From NCBI GenBank assembly GCA_003223295.1, contig QHYM01000327.1, positions 1 through 35,944 on the forward strand: a DNA stretch of 35,944 nucleotides. Reading direction: 5' to 3'. The stretch is from Acidobacteriota bacterium. GTDB taxonomy: Bacteria; Acidobacteriota; Terriglobia; Acidiferrales; UBA7541. The translations under genes and the position numbers were made by a program. This document shows positions 7,983 to 16,698 of the stretch, one piece after another. The notes below the pieces were generated by a model that was not told the origin of the DNA, ran no database searches, and worked only from the letters and a program-made list of their open reading frames with translations. The first letter of the stretch is position 1; the number at the start of each line of letters is the position of its first letter.

Positions 7983-8318
7983 ATGCCGAGCCTGGCGCAC
8001 TACATGGCGCAGTACGATCACGAGCACGGATTCACTTCGAACAAGCTGCTGCATGCGGTCGGTATCCCCATGATTTTTGCGGGGATCATCCTCCTTTTTT
8101 TCATGAAGTGGATTTGGGGAGCGGGATTTTTTCTTGGCGGGTGGGCGCTCTTATTCCTAGGCCACCGGATGGAGGGAAATCATCCGGCGTTTTTCCAGGG
8201 GCCGGTTTATTTGCTCGTTGGGCCAATCTGGGTCGCTCGAGAAGTCTGGATGTTTCTCTTGGGAACAAGCCGCAGGTCGACCTCAGAAGGTACCACGCGA
8301 AGCACCGCCGATAAGTAG
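7983..8318 (+). CDS. DUF962 / Mpo1-like membrane protein
   Basis: A 111-residue integral membrane protein. ATG 7983 is used because the family starts here and a GGGAGG lies upstream; an in-frame ATG at 7911 adds only non-conserved residues. It opens with HYMAQYDHEHGFTSNKLLHAVGIPM, cut here as two conserved parts: the His/Asn cluster YDHEH-x5-NKLLH and then GIPM. Two hydrophobic stretches follow (about 25-42 and 46-60), then GHRMEGNHPAFFQGP and a last hydrophobic segment LLVGPIWVAREVWMFLL. Yeast Mpo1, the family's studied member, is an iron-dependent fatty-acid alpha-dioxygenase; whether bacterial relatives share that activity is unknown. Confidence 0.8.
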   Translation: MPSLAHYMAQYDHEHGFTSNKLLHAVGIPMIFAGIILLFFMKWIWGAGFFLGGWALLFLGHRMEGNHPAFFQGPVYLLVGPIWVAREVWMFLLGTSRRSTSEGTTRSTADK

Positions 8319-8377
8319 TCCGGCGGCGCTTTTGCACTTGCTCGAAGACAAGACACTGAGGGAAGACGGCGGTTTGT

Positions 8378-11161
8378 ATGAACGACGCAGGCGGCAATTT
8401 TGCCGATGAGACAATCGAGATGGCTTCGGAGTCGGGAGCCAATCAAACCGTGGAACTGAGGAAACGCCGGAGTACGCGCATCGTACAGGCCGTTCCTCTC
8501 GTGGTGACCGGTGTGGACGCGCTTGGGCGTCCGTTCGTGGAGCGTACTTCGTCGCTGATCCTCAACTGCCACGGCTGTCGCTACCAATCGAAGCACTACG
8601 TCTTGAAAAACATGTGGGTGACGCTGGAGATTCCGCACCCGGAAAGCGGGCAACCGCCGCGAGCAGTGCGCGGCCGCGTGGCCTGGATTCAGCGGCCCCG
8701 TACGGTGCGCCAGCTTTTTCAAGTAGCGCTCGAGCTGGAAGTATCCGGAAATGCCTGGGGCATCGCCTTTCCGCCGGAAGACTGGTTCGCATTCCCTGAG
8801 GGGGTGCAGGTTCCTCCGGTGCTGGATGGACCGCCGCAGACACAGCCGGTGCCGGCGCCTGCTCTGGAGCCTGAGGCACCCGCTGCTGTGAGCGAAGCCG
8901 ACCTTTCATCAGCAAACACGCCGGCGAATGCAAATGACAATTTGCGTGTCTTCCCTTCTCCGGGGAGCACCACCGACACGTCGCTCCAGTTGGCTCGCCA
9001 AGTAGCCAGACTTGTCGCGGACGCGCGGCAGCAGATTCAGGCGGCTGCGCAGGAAGCGGCTTCACACGCCGCCTCCGCCGAGCGGCGCCTCTCCTTCGAG
9101 CAGTGGGAACAGAAGTTTGCCGCGGGGCGCGCGGAAATCGCCAATGAAACGACACGCGCGCTCGAAAAACTACAGCAGGAAACGGACAAGCAGTCACGCG
9201 AGGCCCATGCCGCAGCGGCGGAAGCGTTGCGTATGGAGTTGCCTCGCTGGCTGGCACCACAACTGGAACAGCTCACCCGCGATCTCACCGACAAACTCTC
9301 GCAGGAGGCTCAAGCGCTGCGTGGTGAACACGCACAGCAATTGGATGCAGCTACGCGCTCGCTCAACGCCAGTCGGCAACAAGCCGAAGAAACTGCCGCC
9401 CGGCTAAAGACTCAAGCAGAGCAAGCCGAAGCGGAAATCGCTCGGGTCGAAACCACAACGGGCTCGTTGGCGGCGACCGCCAGGCAACACGAAGAAAACA
9501 TTAACGCGCAGCGCGAGGCCTTGCAGGCCAAAGCCGAGGAGGTTCAGCAGCAGGCAGCCTCCGCGCAATCTTTGCTGCAAGAGCAGGTCTCGAAAAAGCT
9601 TGAGACTGCTCACGCACAATTACGCGAACGCCTGGAAGGCCCGCTCGCCGAAGCACAGGATCGCGCGGCTGGCGGATTGAACGAACACTTACGCTCGTTG
9701 CTCGCGCAGCTTCAGGAAGAAGCCGCGCGGCACGGCGCCGCTCTTCAGGAATCCACTGGGGCAGTGGGAGCCGAATGGGAACAGCGCCTGACGGCCATGC
9801 GCGAGGCCGTGGAGGAGCAGTCGCAAAAGCTGGAATCTATCCTCGCGCGCGCCGCAGAAACCCATCAGCGCATCGAACAGCATTCCACCGAATTTCAGAA
9901 CGCGCAGGAGCAAACCCTTGCAGCTTTTCAGGCGCAACTCGACGAGACGCAGAGTCAGCGCCGCAACGAATTGCATCGGGACGCGGAATCTCTCGTCGAG
10001 CAGATCAACGCGCGCGTAAAATCCACCTTCGAAGAATCCGCCAACAAAGCGATGGAGCAATTCAACCAGCAAATTCAGGGCCTGGTCCAGCCGCATATTA
10101 CTCAAACGGAGGAGGCAATCCACCGCCTCGCAGGGGGGCGCTCGATGGTTGACGCCGCCCTGACGCTGCAACAAGACCGGATCCGCGCCTCCGCCGACGA
10201 AGCGTTCGCCGAATCCCTTTCGCAGTTCAGGGAAAATCTCGGAAGTGTCGAGCAAATCCTGCGTGAATCCTCGCAATCCATCACCAGGCAGTCCCTCGCC
10301 GAACTGGACGAAAGAGTTGCCAACTTGAAGCACCAGGTCGAGGAAGAACTTCTCAAGTCCGCGGAGTGGTACGAGAAAAGGGCGCAGACACAAATTCAGA
10401 ATCATTCGGAAAAAGCCGTCGAGCAAACGCTAAGCCAGCTGCGCGAAGGAGCGCGGGAAATCTCCAGCGTTCTTGCCACGGAACTCGATCATTCGAGCCG
10501 CAACTTCCTCGGCCACACGCAGACCCAGATGGAAGACGTGGTGCGCGATTCCTTTGAACGGGCGCGCGCGCTCTACGCCGAAGCGGCGGACATGACGGCC
10601 GCCGCGTTCATCGATGAGATTCAGCGCACTGCCCGGCAGGAACTTGGCGGATACAACGAGGAACTCAAACGTTCCACCACAAAAGAGCGAACAGAGCTTG
10701 CACAGAAGGTCAATGCCGAGCAGGAGGCCTTTTTAAAGCGTTTTCAGGAATCCTTGGGCGAAGTCCTGCAAGCGGGCGTCGCCGAAGCCCAAAAGACGGT
10801 TTCCGAAGGCTTCGCCCCCTTGCTGAAGCAGTGGAAGGCCATGACCTATGCTCACCAGCAAGAGACCAAGCGCGTTTATGACAGGATTGGCGAGCAGGTT
10901 GCAGAGCACCACAAGACGCGGCTCGAAGGCGTGTCCAATCAGTGGCTGCTGGCGACGGTGGTATCACTGGACCACCAATCCCGCGAGTTGATTTCAGGGA
11001 TTGCCACTGCCGCGGAAGAAAAGCTTCGAGCAGCGTGTTCGCAAGTTTTCGAAGGCGTGGGAGATTCGCTGCGGCAACGCCTCAGCGAGATCGCGAAGAA
11101 CTTTACGCCGCCGACCGAGCCCATTGCACCACGTGCGAAGGGCGCAAGCTCGGGAAACTAG
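8378..11161 (+). CDS. PilZ-domain protein with a very long coiled coil
   Basis: A 927-residue protein. Residues about 25-145 resemble a PilZ domain: the RKRRSTR basic motif at about 28-34 followed by beta-strand-rich sequence, but the second c-di-GMP motif (D/N-x-S-x-x-G) is altered to LNCHGCR. A Pro/Ala-rich linker (about 150-200) leads into roughly 650 residues of Glu/Gln/Ala/Arg-rich sequence with heptad character and almost no proline, for example EQWEQKFAAGRAEIANETTR. No signal peptide or membrane helix is visible, so it is probably a long cytoplasmic rod with an N-terminal regulatory head. It could be a structural or polar-organising protein tied to c-di-GMP. Function is not established. 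Confidence 0.75.
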   Translation: MNDAGGNFADETIEMASESGANQTVELRKRRSTRIVQAVPLVVTGVDALGRPFVERTSSLILNCHGCRYQSKHYVLKNMWVTLEIPHPESGQPPRAVRGRVAWIQRPRTVRQLFQVALELEVSGNAWGIAFPPEDWFAFPEGVQVPPVLDGPPQTQPVPAPALEPEAPAAVSEADLSSANTPANANDNLRVFPSPGSTTDTSLQLARQVARLVADARQQIQAAAQEAASHAASAERRLSFEQWEQKFAAGRAEIANETTRALEKLQQETDKQSREAHAAAAEALRMELPRWLAPQLEQLTRDLTDKLSQEAQALRGEHAQQLDAATRSLNASRQQAEETAARLKTQAEQAEAEIARVETTTGSLAATARQHEENINAQREALQAKAEEVQQQAASAQSLLQEQVSKKLETAHAQLRERLEGPLAEAQDRAAGGLNEHLRSLLAQLQEEAARHGAALQESTGAVGAEWEQRLTAMREAVEEQSQKLESILARAAETHQRIEQHSTEFQNAQEQTLAAFQAQLDETQSQRRNELHRDAESLVEQINARVKSTFEESANKAMEQFNQQIQGLVQPHITQTEEAIHRLAGGRSMVDAALTLQQDRIRASADEAFAESLSQFRENLGSVEQILRESSQSITRQSLAELDERVANLKHQVEEELLKSAEWYEKRAQTQIQNHSEKAVEQTLSQLREGAREISSVLATELDHSSRNFLGHTQTQMEDVVRDSFERARALYAEAADMTAAAFIDEIQRTARQELGGYNEELKRSTTKERTELAQKVNAEQEAFLKRFQESLGEVLQAGVAEAQKTVSEGFAPLLKQWKAMTYAHQQETKRVYDRIGEQVAEHHKTRLEGVSNQWLLATVVSLDHQSRELISGIATAAEEKLRAACSQVFEGVGDSLRQRLSEIAKNFTPPTEPIAPRAKGASSGN

Positions 11162-11212
11162 CGTCCAAACCCTCTCTGATGCGGCGCAAAGCAATTTTGC
11201 ATCGCCCGCGAT

Positions 11213-11241
11213 TCGCCACTTGTCTCTGAGCCCGGTATAAT
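11213..11241 (+). promoter_or_regulatory. Sigma-70 promoter for the 11259 gene
   Basis: A perfect -10 hexamer TATAAT (11236-11241) lies 17 bp after TCGCCA (11213-11218), which matches four of six positions of the -35 consensus. Transcription would start near 11248, leaving a leader of about ten bases, so the mRNA may be nearly leaderless. Confidence 0.6.
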
Positions 11242-11258
11242 CCAAAGATTCAAACGCC

Positions 11259-11966
11259 ATGGCCAATCATGCTTATCTGCGCGTCTGGACACGCGACTTT
11301 TCCCTGGAAACGATGATCGCCGAGTTCGCGCGCTTCCTGACCACCGCGCCGCTTTCCGCTTCTCAGGACACCTTTGACGAATTGATCGTCCAGGCTGTCG
11401 ATCCCGGTGAGACCCCTATCGCGGAATGGGATTTGCGCCCGCTCAAAGCAGGCCCGGCGGAAGTGGCCGCCATGTCTGCCCAACACCTCAATTCCGATAC
11501 TGCCTACATCGCAAGGGCGGCTTGGGACCTGTGGTCTTTCGACATCGACACGATGAAGTGGCAACGGAAACCCGAACCGCTGGAACTGACTTGCCATGGG
11601 CCCGACTACGACGGCGGAATTGCCGCCTCGGCAGGCCATTTTCAGGCGGACTTGACGTTCGAGCATTTCTTCACTGGCCATGGCGGACTGCTCGCTCCTG
11701 GCACCTCGTCTAGTTTTTCCAAATCTTCCAATTCGTCCAACTCTTTCGAGTCCTTTGAACATCCCGTCGAACACACCTTCCGGCAGTGGATGGCCGTGAG
11801 CGACAACCTGAAGGAATATCACGCCAAGACCCGCGAGAACATCCAACAATTGTTTCTTTGGATGGATGCCATCGCACGGGCATTGCCCGTCGAGCGCACG
11901 GAGTTGTGGTCCGAAGGGGAGGAGAACATGGAAGCGCGGCTGGATGAGATTTTCGCGCGACTCTAG
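11259..11966 (+). CDS. Hypothetical protein with Ser-rich linker
   Basis: A 235-residue soluble protein that I do not recognise. It has no signal peptide or membrane segment. The N-terminal part (1-145) is a mixed alpha/beta sequence with aromatic-rich strands (WDLWSFDIDTMKWQRKPEP). Residues about 150-168 are a Ser/Asn/Phe linker coded by 9-bp repeats, and the C-terminal part is helical (HTFRQWMAVSDNLKEYHAKT). Strong upstream promoter and complete codon usage support it as real. It is followed by the lipoprotein gene. Confidence 0.65.
   Translation: MANHAYLRVWTRDFSLETMIAEFARFLTTAPLSASQDTFDELIVQAVDPGETPIAEWDLRPLKAGPAEVAAMSAQHLNSDTAYIARAAWDLWSFDIDTMKWQRKPEPLELTCHGPDYDGGIAASAGHFQADLTFEHFFTGHGGLLAPGTSSSFSKSSNSSNSFESFEHPVEHTFRQWMAVSDNLKEYHAKTRENIQQLFLWMDAIARALPVERTELWSEGEENMEARLDEIFARL
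11718..11744 (+). repeat. Three tandem 9-bp units in coding sequence
   Basis: Three successive units TCCAAATCT, TCCAATTCG and TCCAACTCT encode S-K-S, S-N-S, S-N-S in the linker of the hypothetical protein; a fourth diverged unit (TTCGAGTCC) follows. The pattern suggests slippage-driven linker expansion. Confidence 0.6.
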
Positions 11967-12159
11967 CGCGCCGCGCCTCATGGCAATTAGACTCGCAGAG
12001 TCCTTCCAAGGAACGACGGGAGCGGTTAGAATTGTGGTATTTGGCGCTGGAATCGGCGCGTCCGGATGTGCCGCCGAGATTGGCAATCCCCAGCACTCCG
12101 GGGAAAGATGGGAAGCCCGAGCCGATGGTCGGAAGCACGCTCGCGGCCCCCAGGTTGGA

Positions 12160-12858
12160 ATGGAAAAGACCTCATCGAACGATTGTTCGTGTGCTAACGG
12201 GACCGGGCGGGCTCCGTCCTTCCTAAAGAGGATAGTCGGTGCCGGGGCGGTCCGAAGCGGAAAAATCCCTCTGCGCGTGTGCTTGAGTTTCTTGCCCATG
12301 GCTATTTTTCTGTGCAGCTGCGGCACGGACGCACCCAAACCTGTGGCACAAGCCGAAGCCAAACCTGCCGCGCCGGCGGTTCCCGATGAGATTCAGTCGG
12401 CGGCGGAGTCCTTGTTAGGAAGAGAGACGCAAGTGTTGCTATTCGGGGATCTGGCGAAAAACGGCAAACAGCAGTTCCTTGCGGCCAACGTCGTGCCAAA
12501 AACGCCCACGAACAACCTGCCCGGTACAATCGTCACGCGCGCCGTTGTCGTAGAAAACTCGGACGGAAAGTGGTCGGAAGTCCTGCGCTGCGATGAGCAT
12601 TTGAAAAACGCGAAGGGTTTTTTGGGTTTGACGCCCTTGACGTCGGTGACCGGTTGGCGGTTGCAATACGAACAAAGCGAAGTCAAAGGGTTGGAGCTCT
12701 ACTTCACGCCGCTCAAGGGCGTCACCGATTCGCACGTGCTGCCCATTGGCGTGCGCTGGAATTCGGCCACCAAGCGCTACCAGTCGCTCGACCGCACCTA
12801 CGAACATTTTTTGCTCGAGGCCCCCTCCATCGAAGCTGCGAGGTCCTCTCTGCGATGA
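12160..12858 (+). CDS. Probable lipoprotein of unknown function
   Basis: A likely outer- or inner-membrane lipoprotein. The hydrophobic stretch LSFLPMAIFLCSCG contains a lipobox-like L-C-S-C with the lipidated Cys followed by G-T-D. The start is uncertain: ATG 12160 gives 232 residues with a long basic N-region, while GTG 12277 or ATG 12298 would give a short conventional signal peptide. A Pro/Ala spacer (KPVAQAEAKPAAPAVPDE) precedes a compact domain with WRLQYEQSEVKGLELYF and GVRWNSATKRYQSLD. No family recognised. Its stop overlaps the start of the first ABC exporter gene (ATGA), so the two are translationally coupled and it may be an accessory of the exporter. Confidence 0.6.
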   Translation: MEKTSSNDCSCANGTGRAPSFLKRIVGAGAVRSGKIPLRVCLSFLPMAIFLCSCGTDAPKPVAQAEAKPAAPAVPDEIQSAAESLLGRETQVLLFGDLAKNGKQQFLAANVVPKTPTNNLPGTIVTRAVVVENSDGKWSEVLRCDEHLKNAKGFLGLTPLTSVTGWRLQYEQSEVKGLELYFTPLKGVTDSHVLPIGVRWNSATKRYQSLDRTYEHFLLEAPSIEAARSSLR

Positions 12859-14807
12859 GCCAGGCAACGACTGGCGCAAACTCCCGGGCGTCCAACGCTG
12901 GACAGGATCCGCCTCCAAGCAAAGACTTGCGCGGGTTGATGCCTTATCTTCGCCGGTATACGGGGAGCATCATCTTCGGATTGTTCATGGTCGTGGTGAT
13001 GGGGATCGTAGGCAACGTGCTCCCATTGGCGGTCGGCATCATGACCGACACGCTCTCCGGCAGCCAGGCTCCGTTTGAACATTCGAGAGCCGGGTCCACG
13101 CTCGCAGCACTGCCTCATCTGTCCACTCTAAGCCGCGCCATTCCCTTCTACGCGCCGAACAGCCGCCGCACTCTTGGTATTTACTGTCTCATTGTGGTGC
13201 TGTGCGTGGCGATCAAAGGCCTGCTTTCTTTCTCCGCGCGGTGGACGCTCATTGGCGTTTCCCGCGACATCGAGTACGACATCCGCAGTGACCTGCTGAA
13301 GCGTTTGCTGGCACTCGAACCCGAATTCTACGTCCGCAATCGCACCGGCGAGCTGATGTCTCGCGCCACGAACGACCTGAACGCCGTCCGCATGGTGCTT
13401 GGTCCCGGCATCATGTACAGCGCGACGACTCTCATTACCATGATCATGGCCATTCTGGTCATGGTCACGCTGTCCCCTTCGCTCACACTGTGGGTTTTGT
13501 TGCCGGCGCCGATTGTCGCCGTGGCCGTGTGGTACTTCGGCAAAACGATTCATGAGCTCTACGAAACAATTCAGGCCGCCCTCGCAACACTCACCGCTCG
13601 CGTGCAGGAGAATCTCTCTGGCGTTCGCATCATACGTGCCTATGCACAGGAGCAGGCGGAAATGCGCACGTTTGACGAGCCCAATCGCGAGTACGTCTCC
13701 CGCAACATTCGCCTCATCCGCACCTGGAGCATGTTCATGCCTTCGCTCCAGGCATTGGTCGGCACCAGTTTTTTGATTGTCCTTTGGCAGGGCGGCCACC
13801 AGCTCCTTCGCGGCGAGATCTCGCTGGGTGCGCTCATCGCCTTCAATGGCTATCTCACCGTGCTGGTCTGGCCCATGATCGCCCTCGGCTGGGTCACGAA
13901 TATTTTCCAGCGCGGCGCCGCATCCATGGGCCGCCTGAATTTCATTCTGACGGCAAAACCAAGCATTGACGATCGCGCCGCAACTCTTCCGAAAGACTCA
14001 TCCCCACGCGGCGAAATCGAGTTGCGGAACCTCACGTTCGCTTATCCAACCACTCTTTCTGGTGCAAACGGATCAAACGGCGCCGGCAAATCCATCGGCA
14101 GCGGTCCGCACGCTGTTCTTTCCGACATCAATTTGAAGATCCCTGCAGGCTCAACTCTCGCCATTGTGGGGCCCACCGGATGTGGCAAGACTACCCTCGC
14201 CGCTCTTGTCGCCCGCCTTTGGGAAGCGCCCAAAGGAACGGTGTTGGTCGATGGCCACTCCATCCAAGATTGGCCGCTCGAGGCCCTCCGCCGCTCCATC
14301 GGCTACGTTCCCCAAGACACTTATCTGTTCAGCGAGACCGTCGGCGGGAATATCGCCTTCGGCCTGCCGGATTACAATCCCGAGCGCTGTCGCGAGGCGG
14401 CAGAAATCGCCAGCCTTCATGGCGACATCGCCGACTTTCCTGCTGGCTACGAAACCGCGGTCGGGGAACGCGGCATCACGCTTTCGGGAGGGCAGAAACA
14501 GCGCACTGCCATTGCCCGCGCCATTGTTCGCGACCCGCGCATCCTCATCCTGGATGACGCGCTCTCCAGCGTCGACACACAAACCGAGGAGAAAATCCTT
14601 TCGGGCTTGCGTGGCGTAATGGGGGGCCGAACTACGATTCTGATTTCGCACCGCACCTCCACGGTAGAGAATGCGGACCAGATTGTGGTTCTCCGCGAAG
14701 GCCGCATCATCGAGCGCGGCACTCACGATCAGTTGCTTGAGCGCGGCGGTTATTACGCGGACTTGTACCAGAAGCAGTTGCTTGAAGAAGAGCTCGAAAA
14801 GGCATGA
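12855..14807 (+). CDS. Heterodimeric ABC exporter, subunit 1 (degenerate catalytic Glu)
   Basis: A 650-residue half-transporter: six-helix type-IV exporter membrane domain (about 40-350) with the coupling segment RDIEYDIRSDLLKRLLALEPEFY, then the nucleotide-binding domain. Walker A GPTGCGKTT is near residue 439, signature LSGGQ near 543, Walker B ILILDD near 562-567 and H-loop ISHRTST near 597. The residue after the Walker B Asp is Asp instead of the catalytic Glu, the mark of the degenerate-site subunit in TM287/288- or BmrCD-like heterodimers. A Gly/Ser/Asn-rich insertion near 400-415 of the NBD contains NGAGKS, a chance-looking P-loop mimic. ATG 12855 overlaps the lipoprotein stop, and its own stop overlaps the next gene. 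Substrate unknown: drugs, lipids or peptides are possible. Confidence 0.93.
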   Translation: MSQATTGANSRASNAGQDPPPSKDLRGLMPYLRRYTGSIIFGLFMVVVMGIVGNVLPLAVGIMTDTLSGSQAPFEHSRAGSTLAALPHLSTLSRAIPFYAPNSRRTLGIYCLIVVLCVAIKGLLSFSARWTLIGVSRDIEYDIRSDLLKRLLALEPEFYVRNRTGELMSRATNDLNAVRMVLGPGIMYSATTLITMIMAILVMVTLSPSLTLWVLLPAPIVAVAVWYFGKTIHELYETIQAALATLTARVQENLSGVRIIRAYAQEQAEMRTFDEPNREYVSRNIRLIRTWSMFMPSLQALVGTSFLIVLWQGGHQLLRGEISLGALIAFNGYLTVLVWPMIALGWVTNIFQRGAASMGRLNFILTAKPSIDDRAATLPKDSSPRGEIELRNLTFAYPTTLSGANGSNGAGKSIGSGPHAVLSDINLKIPAGSTLAIVGPTGCGKTTLAALVARLWEAPKGTVLVDGHSIQDWPLEALRRSIGYVPQDTYLFSETVGGNIAFGLPDYNPERCREAAEIASLHGDIADFPAGYETAVGERGITLSGGQKQRTAIARAIVRDPRILILDDALSSVDTQTEEKILSGLRGVMGGRTTILISHRTSTVENADQIVVLREGRIIERGTHDQLLERGGYYADLYQKQLLEEELEKA

Positions 14808-16681
14808 GCACTCAACACGAGGAAGAGGCCTTAGGCAAAGCGTACGACTCGCGCTTGATGCGGCGGCTCTTGCAGTACTTGAAGCCGTACCGCTGGCGCG
14901 TGATTCTGGCGCTGGCGCTTGTGGCGGTGGTCACGCCACTCGAGCTCGCTCCACCGGCCATTTTCCAGAAGGCTATCGACAACAATTTCGTCCCGGCGAT
15001 GGATCACAAGATGCCCGAATCCAGCGCATGGACGGGCATCATTTGGCTGAGCTTGCTGTACTTGGCGGTGCTCGCGTTCGATTTCCTCGCCCAGTACATC
15101 CAAATTCGCATCATGCAGCGCGTCGGCCAGCAAACCATGTATGACATGCGCCGCGAAATTTTCGGCCATATGCAGCGCCTGCCGATGAGTTATTTCGACC
15201 GCAACCCCGTCGGCCGCCTCGTGACTCGTGTCACCACCGATGTGGATGCCCTAAACGACCTCTTTGCCGCGGGCGTCGTCACCATGATCAACGACTTTTT
15301 TCTCCTCGCGGTCATGGCCGCATTGCTTTTCAAGCTCGATCGCCGCCTGGCTTTCGATACCCTCCTTGTCCTGCCGGGCATCCTGGTCGTCACGCTGATC
15401 TTTCGCCACTACGTTCGCGACGCCAACCGCCGCATCCGCACGGCCATCGCACGCATCAACGCCTTCCTCCAGGAATACATCTCGGGCATGAGCGTCGTGC
15501 AGCTTTTCAATCGCGAGAGCAAGGCCATGGACGAATTCTCCAAGCGCAACCGCGACAATATGCTCGCCTGGCGCGACGCCATTCTGGCCTACGCGCTTTT
15601 CTATCCCGCGGTGGAGTTTTTGAGCTTTGCCACCATCGCGCTCATCTATTGGTCCGGTGGCAATCGCATCTTGCACGGCGCGCTTACGCTTGGCGTGCTT
15701 ACCGAATTCACCATGTATGCGCAGCGCTTCTTCCGCCCGATTCAGGATCTCAGCGAAAAATTCAACATCCTGCAGTCCGCCATGGCCGCCTCGGAGCGTA
15801 TCTTCAAGCTTCTCGACGAGCCCGTCACGATCCAGTCCGATCCCAACGCCGTCCCCCTGGACCAGCCGCGTGGCGAAATTGAATTTCGCAATGTGTGGTT
15901 CAGCTACCGCAATGTTCAGGAGCCTGCCGATGAAGACTGGGTTCTGCGCGACGTCTCTTTCCGCGTTGAACCGGGCCAGACCTTCGCTATCGTGGGTCAC
16001 ACAGGCGCCGGCAAGACCACGCTCATTTCCCTGCTTCTCCGCTTCTACGACATTCAGCGCGGCCAAATCCTTCTCGATGGCAAGGACATTCGAGCCATCA
16101 ACCTTCAGGATTTGCGACGTCAATTCGGCATCGTGCTGCAGGATCCTTTTCTTTTCACTGGAACGATTGAAACCAACGTCCGTCTCGGTACCCAGAACAT
16201 CGAGAACGCCACTGTTGAACGCGCGATCGAGGAAGTTGGCCTCGGCGAATTCATCCGTTCGCTCGACAATGGCACCGCCACCAGCGTCAATGAGCGCGGC
16301 TCCACGCTCTCCGTGGGCCAGCGCCAGCTCATCAATTTCGCGCGCGCCCTGGCCCACGACCCGCGCTTCCTGATTCTCGACGAAGCCACCTCCAGCGTGG
16401 ACACCAAAACGGAATTGCAAATCCGCGAAGCGCTGAGCCGCTTGCTCTCGGGGCGCACCGCGCTGGTAATCGCTCATCGCCTGAGCACCATCCAGCACGC
16501 GGATTGCATCCTCGTTTTCCACAAAGGGCGCTTGCGCGAACAAGGTGCGCACCAGGAGCTTTTGGCGCAGCGCGGCATTTACTACCGCCTCTATCAGCTC
16601 CAGTACAAGGAGCAGGAACTGCACCTGCCCGCCGAAGCCACCGGCGCGGCTGAACCCTCGGCGCTGCCGGCCAGCGATTGA
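14804..16681 (+). CDS. Heterodimeric ABC exporter, subunit 2 (catalytic Glu present)
   Basis: A 625-residue half-transporter that pairs with the preceding gene (ATGA overlap). The membrane domain covers about 20-330 (MRREIFGHMQRLPMSYFDRN coupling region). The NBD has Walker A GHTGAGKTT near 397, signature LSVGQ near 501 (second Gly replaced by Val), Walker B FLILDEATS near 521 with the catalytic Glu, and H-loop IAHRLST near 556. Combined with subunit 1 this gives one consensus ATP site (this subunit's Walker A/B with subunit 1's LSGGQ) and one degenerate site (subunit 1's Asp with this LSVGQ). lpxB follows 17 nt later, so a link to envelope lipid export is possible but not shown. Confidence 0.94.
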   Translation: MSTQHEEEALGKAYDSRLMRRLLQYLKPYRWRVILALALVAVVTPLELAPPAIFQKAIDNNFVPAMDHKMPESSAWTGIIWLSLLYLAVLAFDFLAQYIQIRIMQRVGQQTMYDMRREIFGHMQRLPMSYFDRNPVGRLVTRVTTDVDALNDLFAAGVVTMINDFFLLAVMAALLFKLDRRLAFDTLLVLPGILVVTLIFRHYVRDANRRIRTAIARINAFLQEYISGMSVVQLFNRESKAMDEFSKRNRDNMLAWRDAILAYALFYPAVEFLSFATIALIYWSGGNRILHGALTLGVLTEFTMYAQRFFRPIQDLSEKFNILQSAMAASERIFKLLDEPVTIQSDPNAVPLDQPRGEIEFRNVWFSYRNVQEPADEDWVLRDVSFRVEPGQTFAIVGHTGAGKTTLISLLLRFYDIQRGQILLDGKDIRAINLQDLRRQFGIVLQDPFLFTGTIETNVRLGTQNIENATVERAIEEVGLGEFIRSLDNGTATSVNERGSTLSVGQRQLINFARALAHDPRFLILDEATSSVDTKTELQIREALSRLLSGRTALVIAHRLSTIQHADCILVFHKGRLREQGAHQELLAQRGIYYRLYQLQYKEQELHLPAEATGAAEPSALPASD

Positions 16682-16698
16682 TTGTTTCTCTGCCGAAC

